A stretch of DNA of 62,337 bases from Nemertoderma westbladi (GCA_032718475.1 JAUCBJ010005100.1:1-62337), one strand, 5' to 3'. Positions 1 through 11,274 are shown, counted from the first letter of the stretch. Translations and numbers: made by a program. The notes: generated by a model not told the origin, from the sequence alone.

Positions 1-313
1 TCCAGTCTGCATTTCGTGCTCTTGAACACTCACTGCACTAAGAGAAAGCTTATCTACCAAGGTTGTCAGCTCACCTTGTCGTATTGGGGACCCGAGTGTT
101 AGGGTGTTTACTGAGACTAGTCTAGTGACTTGCCTATCAGATTCACAAATGGCTTTGTTGGTCGGGGAGTAGCCTCCAACTCCAGAATCCCTCTCCCCCT
201 CACAATCTGGCCTCCCTGGTGACCCAGGGTTTGGGCCAGAAAGGTCATCAGGAAAGGGACTCAAAGAATTGTTTGCCGCTCTCTCTCCAGTAGGGGGTGA
301 GACAGGCAGCCAT
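1..313 (-). other. Open reading stretch of unknown origin, runs off the window edge
   Basis: On the minus strand one frame is open from just after a TAA near 313 to the left edge, about 100 codons without a stop. It has no ATG at its start. The translation is rich in Ser, Pro, Gly and acidic residues in its first half and ends with a more ordered-looking stretch rich in Leu, Thr and Val. I recognise no domain. It could be a host exon or a retroelement ORF1/gag fragment; its length alone is weak evidence. Confidence 0.25.
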
Positions 314-1260
314 TAGTGAGACATAAGTGATTTTTTACTCTTGTTTCCAATCCTCTCCATCCAAGATGGGAGTAGTGGTCGATCAGGAAGAGCACACTTG
401 CTGATTTCATCGAATATTTTGCATTTAGATCCCACAATGAAATCTAGACTATAAAAGTTATAGACAATGTAAGTGCCTGTTTATCAAGTGTAGATATATG
501 GTACTGAAGGAAACACAATAATTAATCTCGAACCATGATGTTGGTTTCCGAGAGTACATCAATCAGAGGATCAGATATACCCTGGGTACCACCAACATCC
601 TGGCTATCGACAATATCCATAATGTCCGCACCAATTACATACCCGGTACCGCCAACCAGAACGTCGGTAACGGTACCCATACAGGAAGCATTTAGGTGTC
701 CTCCATAGTCAGGTGGAGCCCACGAGGTAGCAGTACTAGTACCCTCCAGCCAGTCACGCTCCGTAATACACATATTTTCTCATCTAGGAGTGAGCAATTC
801 TCCCCTTTTTAGGGAACAACTTTGACACAGTAACTGGTTCTCACAAAGTTTAAATTTTATACGTTTTAGCACTACCACCAGATGCAGATTGTAGTTATCA
901 CTATAATCTACTAGACAGCAGTCAGCACAACAGATAGCTGACATGGCTGGACAGTATTGCTGGTATCCATAATTCAATCTAGTGGTGAAATTCATGGGCT
1001 TCCAATTAGGAAGCCCCGGTTCGATTACTAGATGGCGCAGCTCTGTTTGGGTGCGTGCTTTAAATACTGCAGCATAGCCCAACCCTAGCTTTCATCCTTC
1101 AGTGGTCGATAAATGGGCAACCAAGTCAAATTTGGAATCAAAATGGAAGGGTTTACTGTGGAAACCACACATGGTGGTCCTTAAGCAGGCCAACAGGCCT
1201 TCCTTGGCTTAACAAGCCTAAAAGATTCTCGCATTAATGGTAGCTGAATTGTGCGACTTA
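314..1260. other. No recognisable gene
   Basis: Two minus-strand frames of 83 and 100 codons (522-773, 780-1082) lie here but show no motif, no convincing splice sites and no match to neighbouring elements. Nothing else stands out before the minisatellite. Confidence 0.4.
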
Positions 1261-1261
1261 T

Positions 1262-2205
1262 TACTTCTTAGTTTTATTTTTGTTAAGCGACTTTTTGGTC
1301 AACCAATAAGTCAACTTTTTGGTCGACCAAAAAGTATTTTTTGGGTTACCAATAAGTAGTTTTTGGTCGACCAAAAAGTATTTTTTGTTCGACCAATAAA
1401 TAGTTTTGGTCAACCAAAAGTAGTTTTTGGTCGACCAAAAAGTTGTTTTTATGTCGCCCGTGTATATGATATTTGTTCGACCAATAAATAGTTTTTGGTC
1501 TTCAAAAAGTCGACTTATTGGTCGACCAAAAAGTCGACTTATTGGTCATCAAAAAGTCGACTTATTTGTCGAAAAAAAGTCGACTTATTGGTCGTCAAAA
1601 AGTCGACTTATTGGTGGACGAAAAAGTTAAAATATTGGTCGTCTAAACGCCGACTTATTGGTCGAACAAAAAGTCGACTTATTGGTCGACCAAAAAGTCG
1701 ACATATTGGTCGTCAAAAAGTCAACTTCTTGGTCGTCAAAAAGTTGACTTATTGGTCGAACAAAAACTCGACTTATTGGTTGTCAAAAAGTCAACTTATT
1801 GGACGAACAAAAAGTCGACTTATTGGTCATCAAAAAGTCGACTTATTTGTCGAACAAAAAGACGACTTATTGGTCGTCAAAAATTCGACTAATTGGTCGA
1901 CCAAAAAGTTGAAATATTGGTCGTCTAAATGCCGACTTTTTGGTCGAACAAAAAGTTGACTTATTGGTCGTCAAAAAGTCAACGTATTGGTCGAACAAAA
2001 TGTCGAATTATTGGTCGTCAAAAAGTCGACTTATTGGTCGACCAAAAAGTCGACTTATTGGTCGTCAAAATGTCGACTTATTGGTCGTCAAAAAGTCGAC
2101 TTATTGGTCATCAAAAAGTCGACATATTGGTCAAACAAAAAATACATATTGGTCGACCAAAAACTACTTATTGGTCGAACAAAAAATACTTTTTGATTGA
2201 CCAAA
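1262..2205. repeat. 23-24 bp palindrome-based minisatellite
   Basis: About 35-40 imperfect units. The common unit is built from two palindromes, AAGTCGACTT and TTGGTCGACCAA, joined by a few A/T bases; variants replace GGTCGACC with GGTCGTC or GGTCGAAC. The left flank (1262-1500) is a more diverged subtype with TAGTTTTT spacers. Because stop codons are rare in the unit, several overlapping frames stay open; these are not genes. Confidence 0.93.
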
Positions 2206-2439
2206 TTATTAAGACCATCCCCTTAATTCGGACTCCAGAAAGTGAGGCGGCCAAGGCAGAAAGAAGCCTTCCCCAAAACTGGGCGATGACTTGGAGATCC
2301 CTGGGAACAGATACAACATGGAAGTGTAACTGGTGTCAATTGCCTGGCAATCAACCAGGCATCAAGAGAGGGAACTGCAATGGTGGTAGAACGGTTAACT
2401 CAAAGAACCCAACTGTCAGAAGAAGTCTACTCTGAGTAA

Positions 2440-3312
2440 ATCGATACAGGAGTCCAGAGAAAGGGAGGCAGTGTGGGCTGGAGAGATCCAGACCAGAATC
2501 CTTAATGTGATGATAACTGACCAAGCACGAACAGTGAAGCGGCAGTTAGATTAGAAATCTGCGGGCTGGCTGAGTGTGTATCCATCTCTGCTTCACCAGA
2601 CAGATATTTTTGAACAAACATTCCGTGATGGATTGTGTCTCCGTTATGGGTATACCCCTTCCGCAGCTGCCATCACGCTGTGACGGATGTGGTGCCAACT
2701 TCACGTTGATCATGCCCTTAACTGTAAAAAGGGCGGCCTAGTATGTCGCCGGCATGATGAGATGAGGGATGTTGTTGGGGAGCTTTGTGCGATGATGGCT
2801 TGGGGAGGGAGCTCAGTAAAGAAGGAGGCTGTTCTTCGGGAGGGTCGATTTCTGGGTGATGCAGGGGTGAGGACGGATTTGGTCGTTCTGGGTGTGTGGG
2901 CACCGCAGAGGGATGCGTCGTTTGATGTGTGCGTTGTTATGCTGATGCTCCCTCATACCGTACCCACACAACTGAAAGTACAGCTGGAAGTCCTCACAGA
3001 GAAAGAGCAGCTGAAGAAGCAGCACCATTCCCAAATTAATGAGCAGCTACGGTTAACGTTTACCCCCCTTGCTGTTACTGCTGACGGTGTCTGGAGCCAT
3101 GAAGGGAACCACTTTATTCATCATCTGGCGTCACACATAGCTTCCAATGAAGGGTGGAGCGATAAACTCCAGGGAATCGTTCTTGGGTGGATCGAGGCTC
3201 AGTTGTCAATAGCGCTATTGCGGGCACTAGCTCTGTGCCTCAGGGGTGGGAGACGGTCGTGGCGGTTGTTTGGATTGGAAGAGGCAGCCGGAGTTTGGGA
3301 GGCGGATTAGAT
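2440..3312 (+). pseudogene. C-terminal fragment of a cysteine-rich RT retroelement (relative of element L)
   Basis: This is the tail of a non-LTR-like reverse transcriptase protein, without the RT itself. The readable part contains a C-x2-C start, then DHALNCKKGG and RRHDEMRD, followed about 35 residues on by an Asp-containing stretch and FDVCV. The spacing C-C-H-C, R-H and D...D-V resembles the zinc knuckle plus restriction-like endonuclease at the end of R2-type elements; that assignment is an inference. A one-base frameshift lies between the CDGCG and DHAL motifs near 2690, and stops occur upstream, so it is dead. It supplies the end that element L at 47842-51709 has lost. It stops at 3310 with an AT-rich tail and a CTAT microsatellite, as expected for a 3' end. 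Confidence 0.72.
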
Positions 3313-3513
3313 TAGTTTAGGAACAATGTGATGTTAGGAGGAGCTTTACTTAAATATGTTTGTGGACTAAATAAATAGCATGGCGTACTTGTTGGTGGGA
3401 TATTATTATTATTTGTGCGAAATTAATTAGTTATTAATAAACTGTTTTATTTCCTTGAATTAGATAATACATTGTTTAGTGTATTTGTTATTGTTTTCAT
3501 ATAATGTAAATAA

Positions 3514-3531
3514 ATCTATCTATCTATCTAC
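3514..3531. repeat. (CTAT)n microsatellite
   Basis: Four CTAT units directly after the AT-rich tail of the retroelement fragment. A short tandem tail is typical of a non-LTR element 3' end; it may mark the insertion border inside the crystallin-gene intron. Confidence 0.6.
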
Positions 3532-3570
3532 CATAGAATAACAAAGGATATTTCTGACAATAATACATAC

Positions 3571-3712
3571 ATTTGGGAGGAGTACCACGGATGAAATCTT
3601 GTCTCCGAGATATCCATCAGCACTTGAAAAGGTTTTTGGCTCCGGATACTCGCCAGCGGATAAAATAGTGTAGTAGCTTGTCCAATCTCCATCATAGAGA
3701 AGCCAAGACCCA
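3571..3712 (-). CDS. Beta/gamma-crystallin-fold gene, exon with second Greek-key motif
   Basis: Minus-strand exon of 142 nt, bordered by an AG acceptor (TTCACAG) at its 5' side and a GTATGT donor at its 3' side. It starts in phase 2, which joins exactly to the AT left by the exon at 6509-6626, and ends on a codon boundary. The 47 residues read as a Greek-key motif: GSWLLYDGDW, then LSAGEYP, then GDKISSVVLLPN. This pattern (aromatic pair, G-E-Y, D-x-I-S-S-V) is characteristic of beta/gamma-crystallins and epidermal-differentiation-like relatives. Together with the previous exon it completes one two-motif domain. A further exon probably lies beyond 3571, but I could not find it among the repeats. 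Confidence 0.85.
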
Positions 3713-3848
3713 CTGTGAACGCTATAAATATTATTTTCTATAAAAATTATTAGTTTATTATAAATCGCATTAACGTTTTTTTCTCAATAGTGAAGAAAAT
3801 AACAATTAAATTTGGGCTTCTGGCAGATAATTTGTTGTTATTCCTATT

Positions 3849-4258
3849 CCTATTAACCCCCCCCCCCCCCCCCCCCCCCAACAGACGCAGCTGTGAATCT
3901 GAATTTTTTTTAGAAATTTCATAAAAATATATTGCTTTCCAAATTTTGAAAATGCTTTTTAAACATATTGGGATCTTTTCGAATTATAGCACCATTTTTA
4001 AAACCTACTTTTGGCAACTTTTGAGACGTTTTGGATTTTTGATGTTCGCAATTCGATGAAGTACATATAAATATGCTAGAAATTAAAAGTTTTTTCGGCG
4101 GATTCCAAATTATAGTGCCAGCACCAGATTTTGAAATATGTCAATTTTGTAAATTTCTTGTTTTAACATGTTTTTTGCGGAATATGTGATTTTTGGGGTT
4201 CTGGTTTCGACAAAATATCAAATCTCCGGATGGCACTTATACAATAATTCAGAATCTA
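3849..4258. mobile_element. Partial copy of the piggyBac-like TTAA element
   Basis: Begins with CCTATTAA followed by a long C run, the same end structure as the complete element at 4405-5810. The next 200 bp match, in reverse complement, the 5560-5750 part of that element (shared phrases about a GAGACGTTTT block and a TATAGCACCATTTT block). It also carries one copy of the internal GTGCCAGCAC palindrome. No second terminal repeat is seen before the LINE fragment begins, so it is truncated. Confidence 0.7.
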
Positions 4259-4260
4259 CT

Positions 4261-5985
4261 TTCCCTTAGCTTGACACTTGAAAGGACAATGCATTAGCTG
4301 TGAGGACCAACCAGAGTATATTATTGTGCTTCGACGGCCTCATGGAGCGAATAAGCTCCAATGCTCCAGTGGACAACCAATTACTTTCTTGAGACACCTC
4401 TTAACCCTATTAGTACCGGGCTATAAAATGCTGTACAAATACCGGGGGGGGGGGGGGGGGGGGTCATATTGACCCTTCCCTCTAAAATCTATAAATATTA
4501 ACGAAAACGTCTGATTTTTTGTTTGTACGTAGATATCACTTGTCTGGATCCGACCGAAAAATATTTTTTCGTAAAAATGTACTGGGGTGTTAATATTGCA
4601 GCACCAAAATTACAAGTAGTGCCAATTTTCACAAAATTTGAAAGTTGCATTTTTCGGATAATTGTTTTTCAGTACAGGTTTTCTGGGGCGCAAAATACAT
4701 TGGAAAATAATTAAAAATGATATGATTACTATAAATGGCTGTTTAGTCCTCTATGCGTAGGAAAAAAAATGAAAAAAACAAGTAACCAGCACTTTTCAGT
4801 TAGAACACAAAATTTTTAATTCACTTATACGATGCTATAAATTCACATTTTCAGGTTTTCTAGGGCGCTGATTCTAATGGAATACATTTCAAATATGCCA
4901 GATCATGGCTACTTGTATTTTTCGGCGTAATTTGGCATATTTTGGTGCCAGCACCAAATTTCTTACCCATCACCAAAAAGTACAAGTTTGCGATGTCCAG
5001 TGCTGTTTTTGTTGATTCCATCGGATTCAAGACCCTCATAAACCCGTATAACGCAAGAAACAAAATGACACAATCAATTGATATATGATGGTTTTTAAAA
5101 TTTGGTGCTAGCACCACATTTTGCACCCACTTCCGAAAAATACAAGTTTGAGATGTCTAGTTCGATAATTATATATTCCATTGAATTCAGAACAGCCATA
5201 AACCTCTAAAATGCAAGAAATAAATTGTCACAAGCAATTTTATCTATTGAATGTCAATTTCAAAATTTCGTGCTAGCACCAAAATTTGCACACAGCACCG
5301 AAAAATACAAGTTTGATACGCTTGGTGCAACTCGTATATATTTCATCGAAACCAGAACCCCAAAAAACCCAAATTGCGTAAAAAAACAAGTTTCAAACAA
5401 TCAATTTATAAAATTGACTTATTTCAAAATTTGGTGCTGGCACCAAAACTTAGCACCAGCCGAAAAAAACAAGTTTGAAATTTCTAAATCAATTTATATG
5501 AATTCCATCCAATTGCTAACACCAAAAAACCGGTGTAAATAAAAAAAGAGATGTTACAATTAATATTTAATGAAATGTAATTTTCAAAAAACGTCTCAAA
5601 AAAAGTGCCAAAAGTAGGGTTACAAAATGGTGCTATAACTCGAAAACTACCCAATATTTTTGAAAACGGTTTTCACTACTAGGAAGACAATAGATTTTTA
5701 GAAAAAGTCAAAAAATTTCAGATTCCCAACTGCGTTTGTTTCAGAATTATAATAAAAAAACCACGGGGGAGGTCATATTGACCCCCCCCCCCCCCCCGGG
5801 TTTAATAGGGTTAAAGGACACTGGCCTTGAATGCAGATGACCTGGCAATTGTCATGGGTGATAGGGAGTTGTGGAGGCGCAATTTTCATCAGCCATAGTA
5901 TTCTTAATATATAATATATATGTAATATATATAGTGCAGCTCCAATGCAGCATGCCGATAGTAATGGTAGTGGTAATAATAGTAG
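4261..5985 (+). mobile_element. RTE-like LINE 3' fragment, split by a piggyBac-like insert
   Basis: The host sequence either side of the TTAA element matches the C-terminal coding end and 3' UTR of the LINE copy at 35191-35897. Before the insert one reads the GHC.RHEDQP and PHGxNK region and FLRHLL; directly after it K-D-T-G-L and the ADDLAIVMGDRELW-like end follow. The 3' UTR contains the ATGCAGCATGCCGAT block and ends in an AGTAATGGTAGTGG-type trinucleotide tail, a feature of RTE-clade LINEs. Internal deletions make it a pseudogene. Confidence 0.75.
4405..5810. mobile_element. Non-autonomous piggyBac-like transposon (about 1.4 kb) with TTAA target duplication
   Basis: TTAA at 4401-4404 and again at 5811-5814 flank the element. 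The ends are inverted: CCCTATTAGTACCGGG on the left, and CCCTATTAAACCCGGG when the right end is reverse-complemented. Each end is followed by a G/C homopolymer and by GGTCATATTGACC, itself a near palindrome. TTAA duplication with CCC-starting inverted repeats is the hallmark of piggyBac-type transposons. No transposase is present; internal frames are short. Four or five copies of a TTGGTGCnnGCACCAAA palindrome are spaced about 160 bp apart inside. Confidence 0.85.
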
Positions 5986-5987
5986 TT

Positions 5988-6125
5988 TCCAGAGATTTGC
6001 TGTCTTCAGCAGTTAGAGCCCAGCATGGGATCCGATAGAGGAGTATTTCTGCTTCTCTAAATAATCGGACCTGAAGTTTCCAACGTATTCTGTGTGACTT
6101 CCATATTCTGGAAAGACCATTCATA
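5988..6125 (-). mobile_element. RTE-like LINE fragment in antisense
   Basis: Matches the inner part of the 35191-35897 copy: reading on the minus strand gives SRIWKS, VRLF, and PCWALTAED. It abuts the plus-strand fragment of the same family, so the two lie tail to tail. It is truncated at both ends and the LLYG region has been shortened. Confidence 0.7.
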
Positions 6126-6349
6126 CCATGCACAATGTCTGTTTCACCAAGCAAGATGGAATGGTGGTTATTGTCTTGCATCCATTGTATCATATTGTAT
6201 CACACTGATGAATTAAATACATATGCTGCTGGAAAGACCATTCATACCATGACAATGTCTGTTTCACCAAGCAAGATGGAATGGTGGTTATTGTCTTGCA
6301 TCCATTGTATCATATTGTATCACACTGATGAATTAAATACATATGCTGC
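6110..6349. repeat. Tandem duplication of about 120 bp
   Basis: Two nearly identical units start with GGAAAGACCATTCATACCATG (near 6111 and 6231) and end with ACATATGCTGC. They differ by a single missing C. The unit contains LINE-derived sequence at its start, so the duplication post-dates that insertion. Confidence 0.9.
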
Positions 6350-6508
6350 ATCATTATCACACTGTGTTGTATATTACCTACACAGCATCATTCATAAATA
6401 ATTCAGCACAACCCCTAACTGATAACATACAATTTTTCCAATTCATCAACAGTCTATATTTATATTGGCCTGTCTTTTATAACTAACTGAATAGTATGAA
6501 ATACTTAC

Positions 6509-6626
6509 ATTATCGATGAAATCACATTATTGAATTCCAATACAGTTAAGCGATTTTGATCATGTGTGCCATACAATATCAAACTTCGTCCAGTAAAGTA
6601 CTCATGCTCGAATAATTCAATTTTTC
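6509..6626 (-). CDS. Beta/gamma-crystallin-fold gene, exon with first Greek-key motif
   Basis: Minus-strand exon of 118 nt with a TTTCTAACAG acceptor and a GTAAGT donor. It begins in phase 1, fitting the single G left by the exon at 7708-7844, and ends in phase 2, fitting the exon at 3571-3712. Residues include IELFEHEYFTGRSLILYG, the classic first strand pair of a crystallin motif (F-x4-F-x-G), and NNVISS, which matches the (N/D)(N/D)xx(S/T)S calcium-binding pattern of microbial and invertebrate beta/gamma-crystallins. One exon per Greek key is also the layout of vertebrate beta-crystallin genes. Confidence 0.88.
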
Positions 6627-7707
6627 CTGTTAGAAATTTATGACAGTTTTATATAAATTTGAATGATGGTAGATCATAAGTGGGACATATCAGGGACAAT
6701 TCAATTTTTTGGGGGAATCCCATTCCCTGCCCCAAAAGTATCACATAAAATAATAACATTTTAATCAATACTGAACTTTACCAAAACTAATATATCCTGA
6801 GTAACTAAAATATATAACTAAATCTGCTACTACTTGGTCGAGATGAGATTATTCCAAACAATTTAATTTCTCCAAATTCCAGCATTCCTTTCAGGTTGGT
6901 TTTATATAAGTGAGAGACTGTGCGTGATCCACATGAATGCAGGAATCACACTGGTCGACAGAAAAGAACATCTAGCATGACCTCGTCATTAATTATCCTG
7001 CAGTGCTGAATATACAAAATAAACGGAATACAGTGATAACAGTCCGCTTTTAGATAGTCTGCGACTTGCTCGGCAGTGACTGATAATTCTCGGCAACCAA
7101 AATATGAACATGGGCCTTGTTGGCCTGAATGTTAGCGTGTCGTTGAGCTACTCGTAATCACGTTCACTGATGGTTTCCACGCATATTGGTACTACCAACG
7201 TGGTTGGTTGGGTTATTGCTGGTGGGACCGGGGGGCCCCCTATTTCGGGCGTTCCGGTAGGTTGGATGAGTGACCAGTGAGGTTGTATCCCTTCCGGAAC
7301 CAATTTCGGCATTGTGGTATGGTGTTTGGTTGTCCGTTGTTGGCGGAGAAGATGAAGAGTGGTTGATTGAGCGTTGGTGGTACGTGTCTATTTTCTCCTT
7401 TGTTATGAGTTCTATAACTTATCTTTCGCAGCTATTGAATCCAGTTGGGGCTTCGTTAATTTTTCCTAGAGAAACTGTGAAGAGGGAGCTCACCTGCATT
7501 AGAGTTTCTGTGATCAACCTTTCATGCTCTTTTTCCATTAAATATATTTTACAGTGTCTATGATGATGCTTTGAGGTTGAATATACATATATGTATTATC
7601 ATATATATCATTATATGTATACAATATGTATTCCTCTGCCATACTACCAGTAGTGATTATTATCAGTTCAATAATTATTAAAGTTATATATATATATATA
7701 TATATAC
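6627..7707. other. Intron of the crystallin-fold gene
   Basis: Contains a (TA)n run at 7686-7706 next to the splice donor and a GC-richer, gene-like stretch at 7050-7480 with no recognised protein. A 97-codon plus-strand frame at 7270-7563 shows no motif. Confidence 0.6.
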
Positions 7708-7844
7708 CTTGGATATAGTTGTCTTCTTCACAGATCATTTTCACAGATTCGATCCTATCATGTGCCACTGGAAGGAGAGGGTCCCAACTCTGAACTCCTG
7801 GGTATAATATCTTACTATAAAGAGCGGTTCCATAGTTGACATCT
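7708..7844 (-). CDS. Beta/gamma-crystallin-fold gene, upstream exon
   Basis: Minus-strand exon of 137 nt with a GCCTTTCAG acceptor and GTATAT donor. It starts in phase 2 (joining the CA left by the exon at 11275-11419) and ends in phase 1. The 45 whole codons include YGTALYSKILYPGV and AHDRIESVKMI, which resemble the second half of a Greek-key motif (D-x-I-x-S-V). With the C-terminal part of the previous exon it probably makes a further crystallin motif ahead of the clear two-motif domain. The motif call here is weaker than for the next two exons; the splice phases support the exon. Confidence 0.75.
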
Positions 7845-7984
7845 CTGAAAGGCAATGGAATATTTTTTTGTTACATGCTTGTCTATTGATCAGATTTTTC
7901 GATCAATATCAACACTTCGGATGGATCATGGATGTTGAAAACATAAAAACAATATGTATATTTAGTTAGCTTTAATTCTTCACT

Positions 7985-8850
7985 TAACTATTGAAGTTGT
8001 TTTACAAAACATATTCAGAACATATTCGACTGTGCCGGAAATGTCAATTACATAAGAGATTCCCAACTTCCCACATCTTACAGCCATTATCATTCCAAAA
8101 ACGACTATCAGTAGATGTCGTGAAGGACTTCACATTGACTTCAAATGGGAATTCTAAGATACTAACAACTATCGACAACCTGAGTAAATTTGCTTGGTTA
8201 ATTCCTATTTGTGATGAACAAGCATCAAATGTCGCGAAATAATCCGATCAAGGATCAAACTTCCTTTCTGATCTTATAAAAGAAATTAAAGATATCTTTG
8301 GTTTCACTTACATTGCTCCATCTGCGTATCATCATCAAGGTAATGGAGCCGTATGCACATCCAAATGTTAGCTCTTACCTTTGAAAATCATTCAGATTGG
8401 GAAACACTACTTCCAGCTGTGACTTTAAATTATAACACTGCAATTATAACACAGTAGTACACACAAAAACCCCATTCTTTCTGATGTTTGGTCGTCAAGC
8501 TATCGATACCAATAAATTCGAACATCCCTTTAGTTTACTAGCTGATATTACTAATTATCCTCAACAACTTCGAGCTCGTTTAACCCGAGCACATAAAATC
8601 GCAAATAAATTTATTGACCAGTCTCAACATTGTCAACTTATGACAGACACATGGGAACAATGTGTAAAGAAAAATCCACCCCTGTTCACACTAGATCAGC
8701 AAGTACTTTTATCGCACTATCAAACATGAAAGTAATAAAACTATAAAGTCGCTGGATGGGCCCATTCATTATTCAACAGGTCTTAAACCCCCATGCTTTC
8801 CTTATACACCCAAAGCGTAAACAACCTACAAGTCGAATGACTGTGTAAAA
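7985..8850 (+). pseudogene. Ty3/gypsy-type integrase remnant
   Basis: Successive frames give the end of a zinc-binding region (CRKCQLHK), then DVVKDF, SNGNSKILTTIDNLSKFAW, then in another frame SDQGSNF and a HHQGNG stretch, and finally FLMFGR and a basic C-terminal part ending near 8730. This order matches the HHCC, D,D-35-E core and tail of a Ty3/gypsy integrase. An in-frame TAA follows the first core segment at about 8240 and at least one frameshift separates the rest. No LTRs or other pol domains are seen nearby, so only this end survives. Confidence 0.75.
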
Positions 8851-8907
8851 TGTAAATAAAAAAAACATGTGTAAAAAAAACATTGCATATATATTACATA
8901 TATTAGT

Positions 8908-8962
8908 ATTCATCATGGTATCTTATGTAAATACATACTCATCGTTGTATCTTATTATAGTG
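8908..8962. repeat. Two-unit relic of the 31-bp CATC-GGTATCTTA repeat
   Basis: Units resembling TTCATCATGGTATCTTA appear here and again as an array at 10264-10455, so the decayed LINE between them is bracketed by the same repeat. Confidence 0.65.
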
Positions 8963-9059
8963 AATCTAAATTCTAGAATTTAGATAAGAGGGAGCGAACA
9001 AAAAAAATGTGCTGATATCATTGGACTATTTCGTTCTGTTAAAGCGAAGAAGTGTGTAA

Positions 9060-10263
9060 ACAACAAGGGTGAGGAACAAATCAACGATATGCTCATGAAG
9101 ATGTCATCCTTGTACACAAATGTGTTTGACAAACTGGTGGCAGCCAGGAAAGAAACGATAGAATCTAAAATCGAATTGATCAAACATAAGATAGAAATGC
9201 AAACCAGACCTCTGTATTCGATAGTTGTACAGGCCCATGTTCCTGTCACCAATCCAATGAATGACACTCAAAAACGAGCTGATGCCCAGAACACAGTCCC
9301 AAGTCCATCGTCAATGACTCGACGAAGATCATATATCCATATAGGACGTGTCAGCCTTGATGATTTGGAAGAATCAGTATCAGAATACATATAAACTCTG
9401 GAAATCCCGACTGTGAAACACGTGCTCTCTCCAAGAATATCCTGAAAATATGGGCAGATCATTTCATGTGGTATGAGATCAGGATCACCAGTCCGAAATA
9501 ATGAATCTGGACGACTGGGAAAGAAGAATTACAATAAAAAAACTATAGATTGTCCAATGCTGATCGAACAAAGTTTTTTCTGCAAACAAGACAACAATTC
9601 CAGTCCCAGGCTCCGTCTGGTGTACAAGATTGTGAAGACAATCACAATCAAATAAACCCGGAGAATTGACTAAACTTTACACTTTCTCTATGGAATATTG
9701 AGGGGCTATCAAACCGACAGTCGAAATTAAACTCACACAAACTATTTATGTGCATGTGGTTCTTCTAACTGAAACGTTTCATACAAGTTCAACTTTAGAG
9801 AACTCGTCTTACTACTCTTTTGTACAACCTGCCGACAAACCAAGTTGAGGGCGACATTCCGGTGGACTTGTAATTCATTGTAAACCATGCTTAGACCCGC
9901 ATCTAATTTCATCCTGCCCAGAATACATTGTTGTTGAATCAGATGTAGTCACATTTATAGTATTTATAGGACTACCTCAAATCTCAAACTCCACCATTTC
10001 CATTATTAATAGTCCTATTCGAAAACATCAAAAAGTGAACTTAAAGATAGATATAATTGGGTATAGTAGTCCTCACATGGAACAGAACAAGACGAGGAAA
10101 ACTAGCAAACTAGATCCCAACCTATTTGTGAACTTGGTTGACTCAGACCTATATACATACATATCTGAATGGTATTGATTGTAGTAAAAAGAAAGCTTCT
10201 CTTCTCACCATGCTGGAGAATAGGAACAAATCCATGGCGGATAACCAACTGTACTGGACGGAA
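9060..10263 (+). pseudogene. Decayed APE-type LINE (ORF1-like and endonuclease remains)
   Basis: A 101-codon frame at 9089-9394 is followed from about 9670 by broken frames that together read like the start of an apurinic-type endonuclease: LWNIEGL, then LTETFHTSS, then SGGLVIHCKP. The order N-x-x-G near the start, L-T-E-T and S-G-G-L is characteristic of LINE endonucleases. No RT is present. Several stops and frameshifts separate the pieces. The clade cannot be fixed from this much sequence. Confidence 0.6.
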
Positions 10264-10455
10264 CGAATATTCATCACGGTATCTTACATAAATACATATT
10301 CATCACGGTATCTTACATAAATACATATTCATCACGGTATCTTACATAAATACATGTTCATCATGGTATCTTACATAAATACATGTTCATCATGGTATCT
10401 TACATAAATATGTATTCATTGCAGTATCTTACGTAAATACATATTCATCGTAATA
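10264..10455. repeat. 31-bp tandem repeat, about six units
   Basis: Units of the form ATTCATCACGGTATCTTACA plus TAAATACAT, with C/T variation at the CACGG position. The array follows the LINE remnant directly and may be its tandem 3' tail. Confidence 0.9.
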
Positions 10456-11274
10456 TGTTCGTATGAGGAATACTGTATGCTTTCTATTGATATAAGCCAC
10501 GAGTGAAATGATTGAGATTTAATGTGTATTTGAATCGAAAAATTATCAGATCACTGGGTAATGACATCAAATATGTAGCAGCCAATCACAGCCGATTTTC
10601 AAAATTGGTTTCCCACGCCTCCTTAAACCCGCCATTTCGACCGTTTCCTCGTGGTTTTACAAAAAACACACCCCGCCACTCGATTCAGGGCATCTTCTTA
10701 CTTACTCCATATTCATTAGTATCTAGCCCAAAAAAATTTCGCACACCAACCCTATACATAAAGGACGAATTCTAGCGATTACAGCATCAATAAAAAATGT
10801 TTTCTAGAACATACTAACACTTTCTAAGTAGTTACCCGTTGAAATACATTAGATAGATAATCGTAGTTTTTGATACCTGGATTAAAATATGGCTTTTTAT
10901 AAAATGCTATATCTCAAAAACGGCACAACAGATTTTGAAAAAAAAATTTAGCAGCGGTTTTCTGTCATCCATATCTATCGTTTTATAAAATAAAAATATT
11001 GCCTCCAGGGGTCGTATGATACATTTGTCCTTCCGCGTATATTTAGTATTCCCATCATCCCTAGCCAATACATTTTTGACATTAGTGTCTATGCCAACCC
11101 AGCAGTATAATGGGAATCTGGAATTGCTGGGATAATCATAATAAAATGCGCTTTGAGTATGCCGAGTGTAGAAAAGCACTATATAAATAATCAATATTAT
11201 CATTATTATTATTAATATTCATCATATGCAATATTATTGATATGCAATTGTTTCATAAATTATAAATTACATAC
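10456..11274. other. Intron sequence, no recognisable gene
   Basis: Holds an 87-codon frame at 10512-10775 without a motif and an ATT trinucleotide run near 11190-11215. Nothing else was identified. Confidence 0.5.

Noticed and set aside
1427-2435. Four overlapping plus-strand ORFs of 67-168 codons
   Set aside because: They read the 23-24 bp minisatellite in three frames; no unit is conserved as protein.
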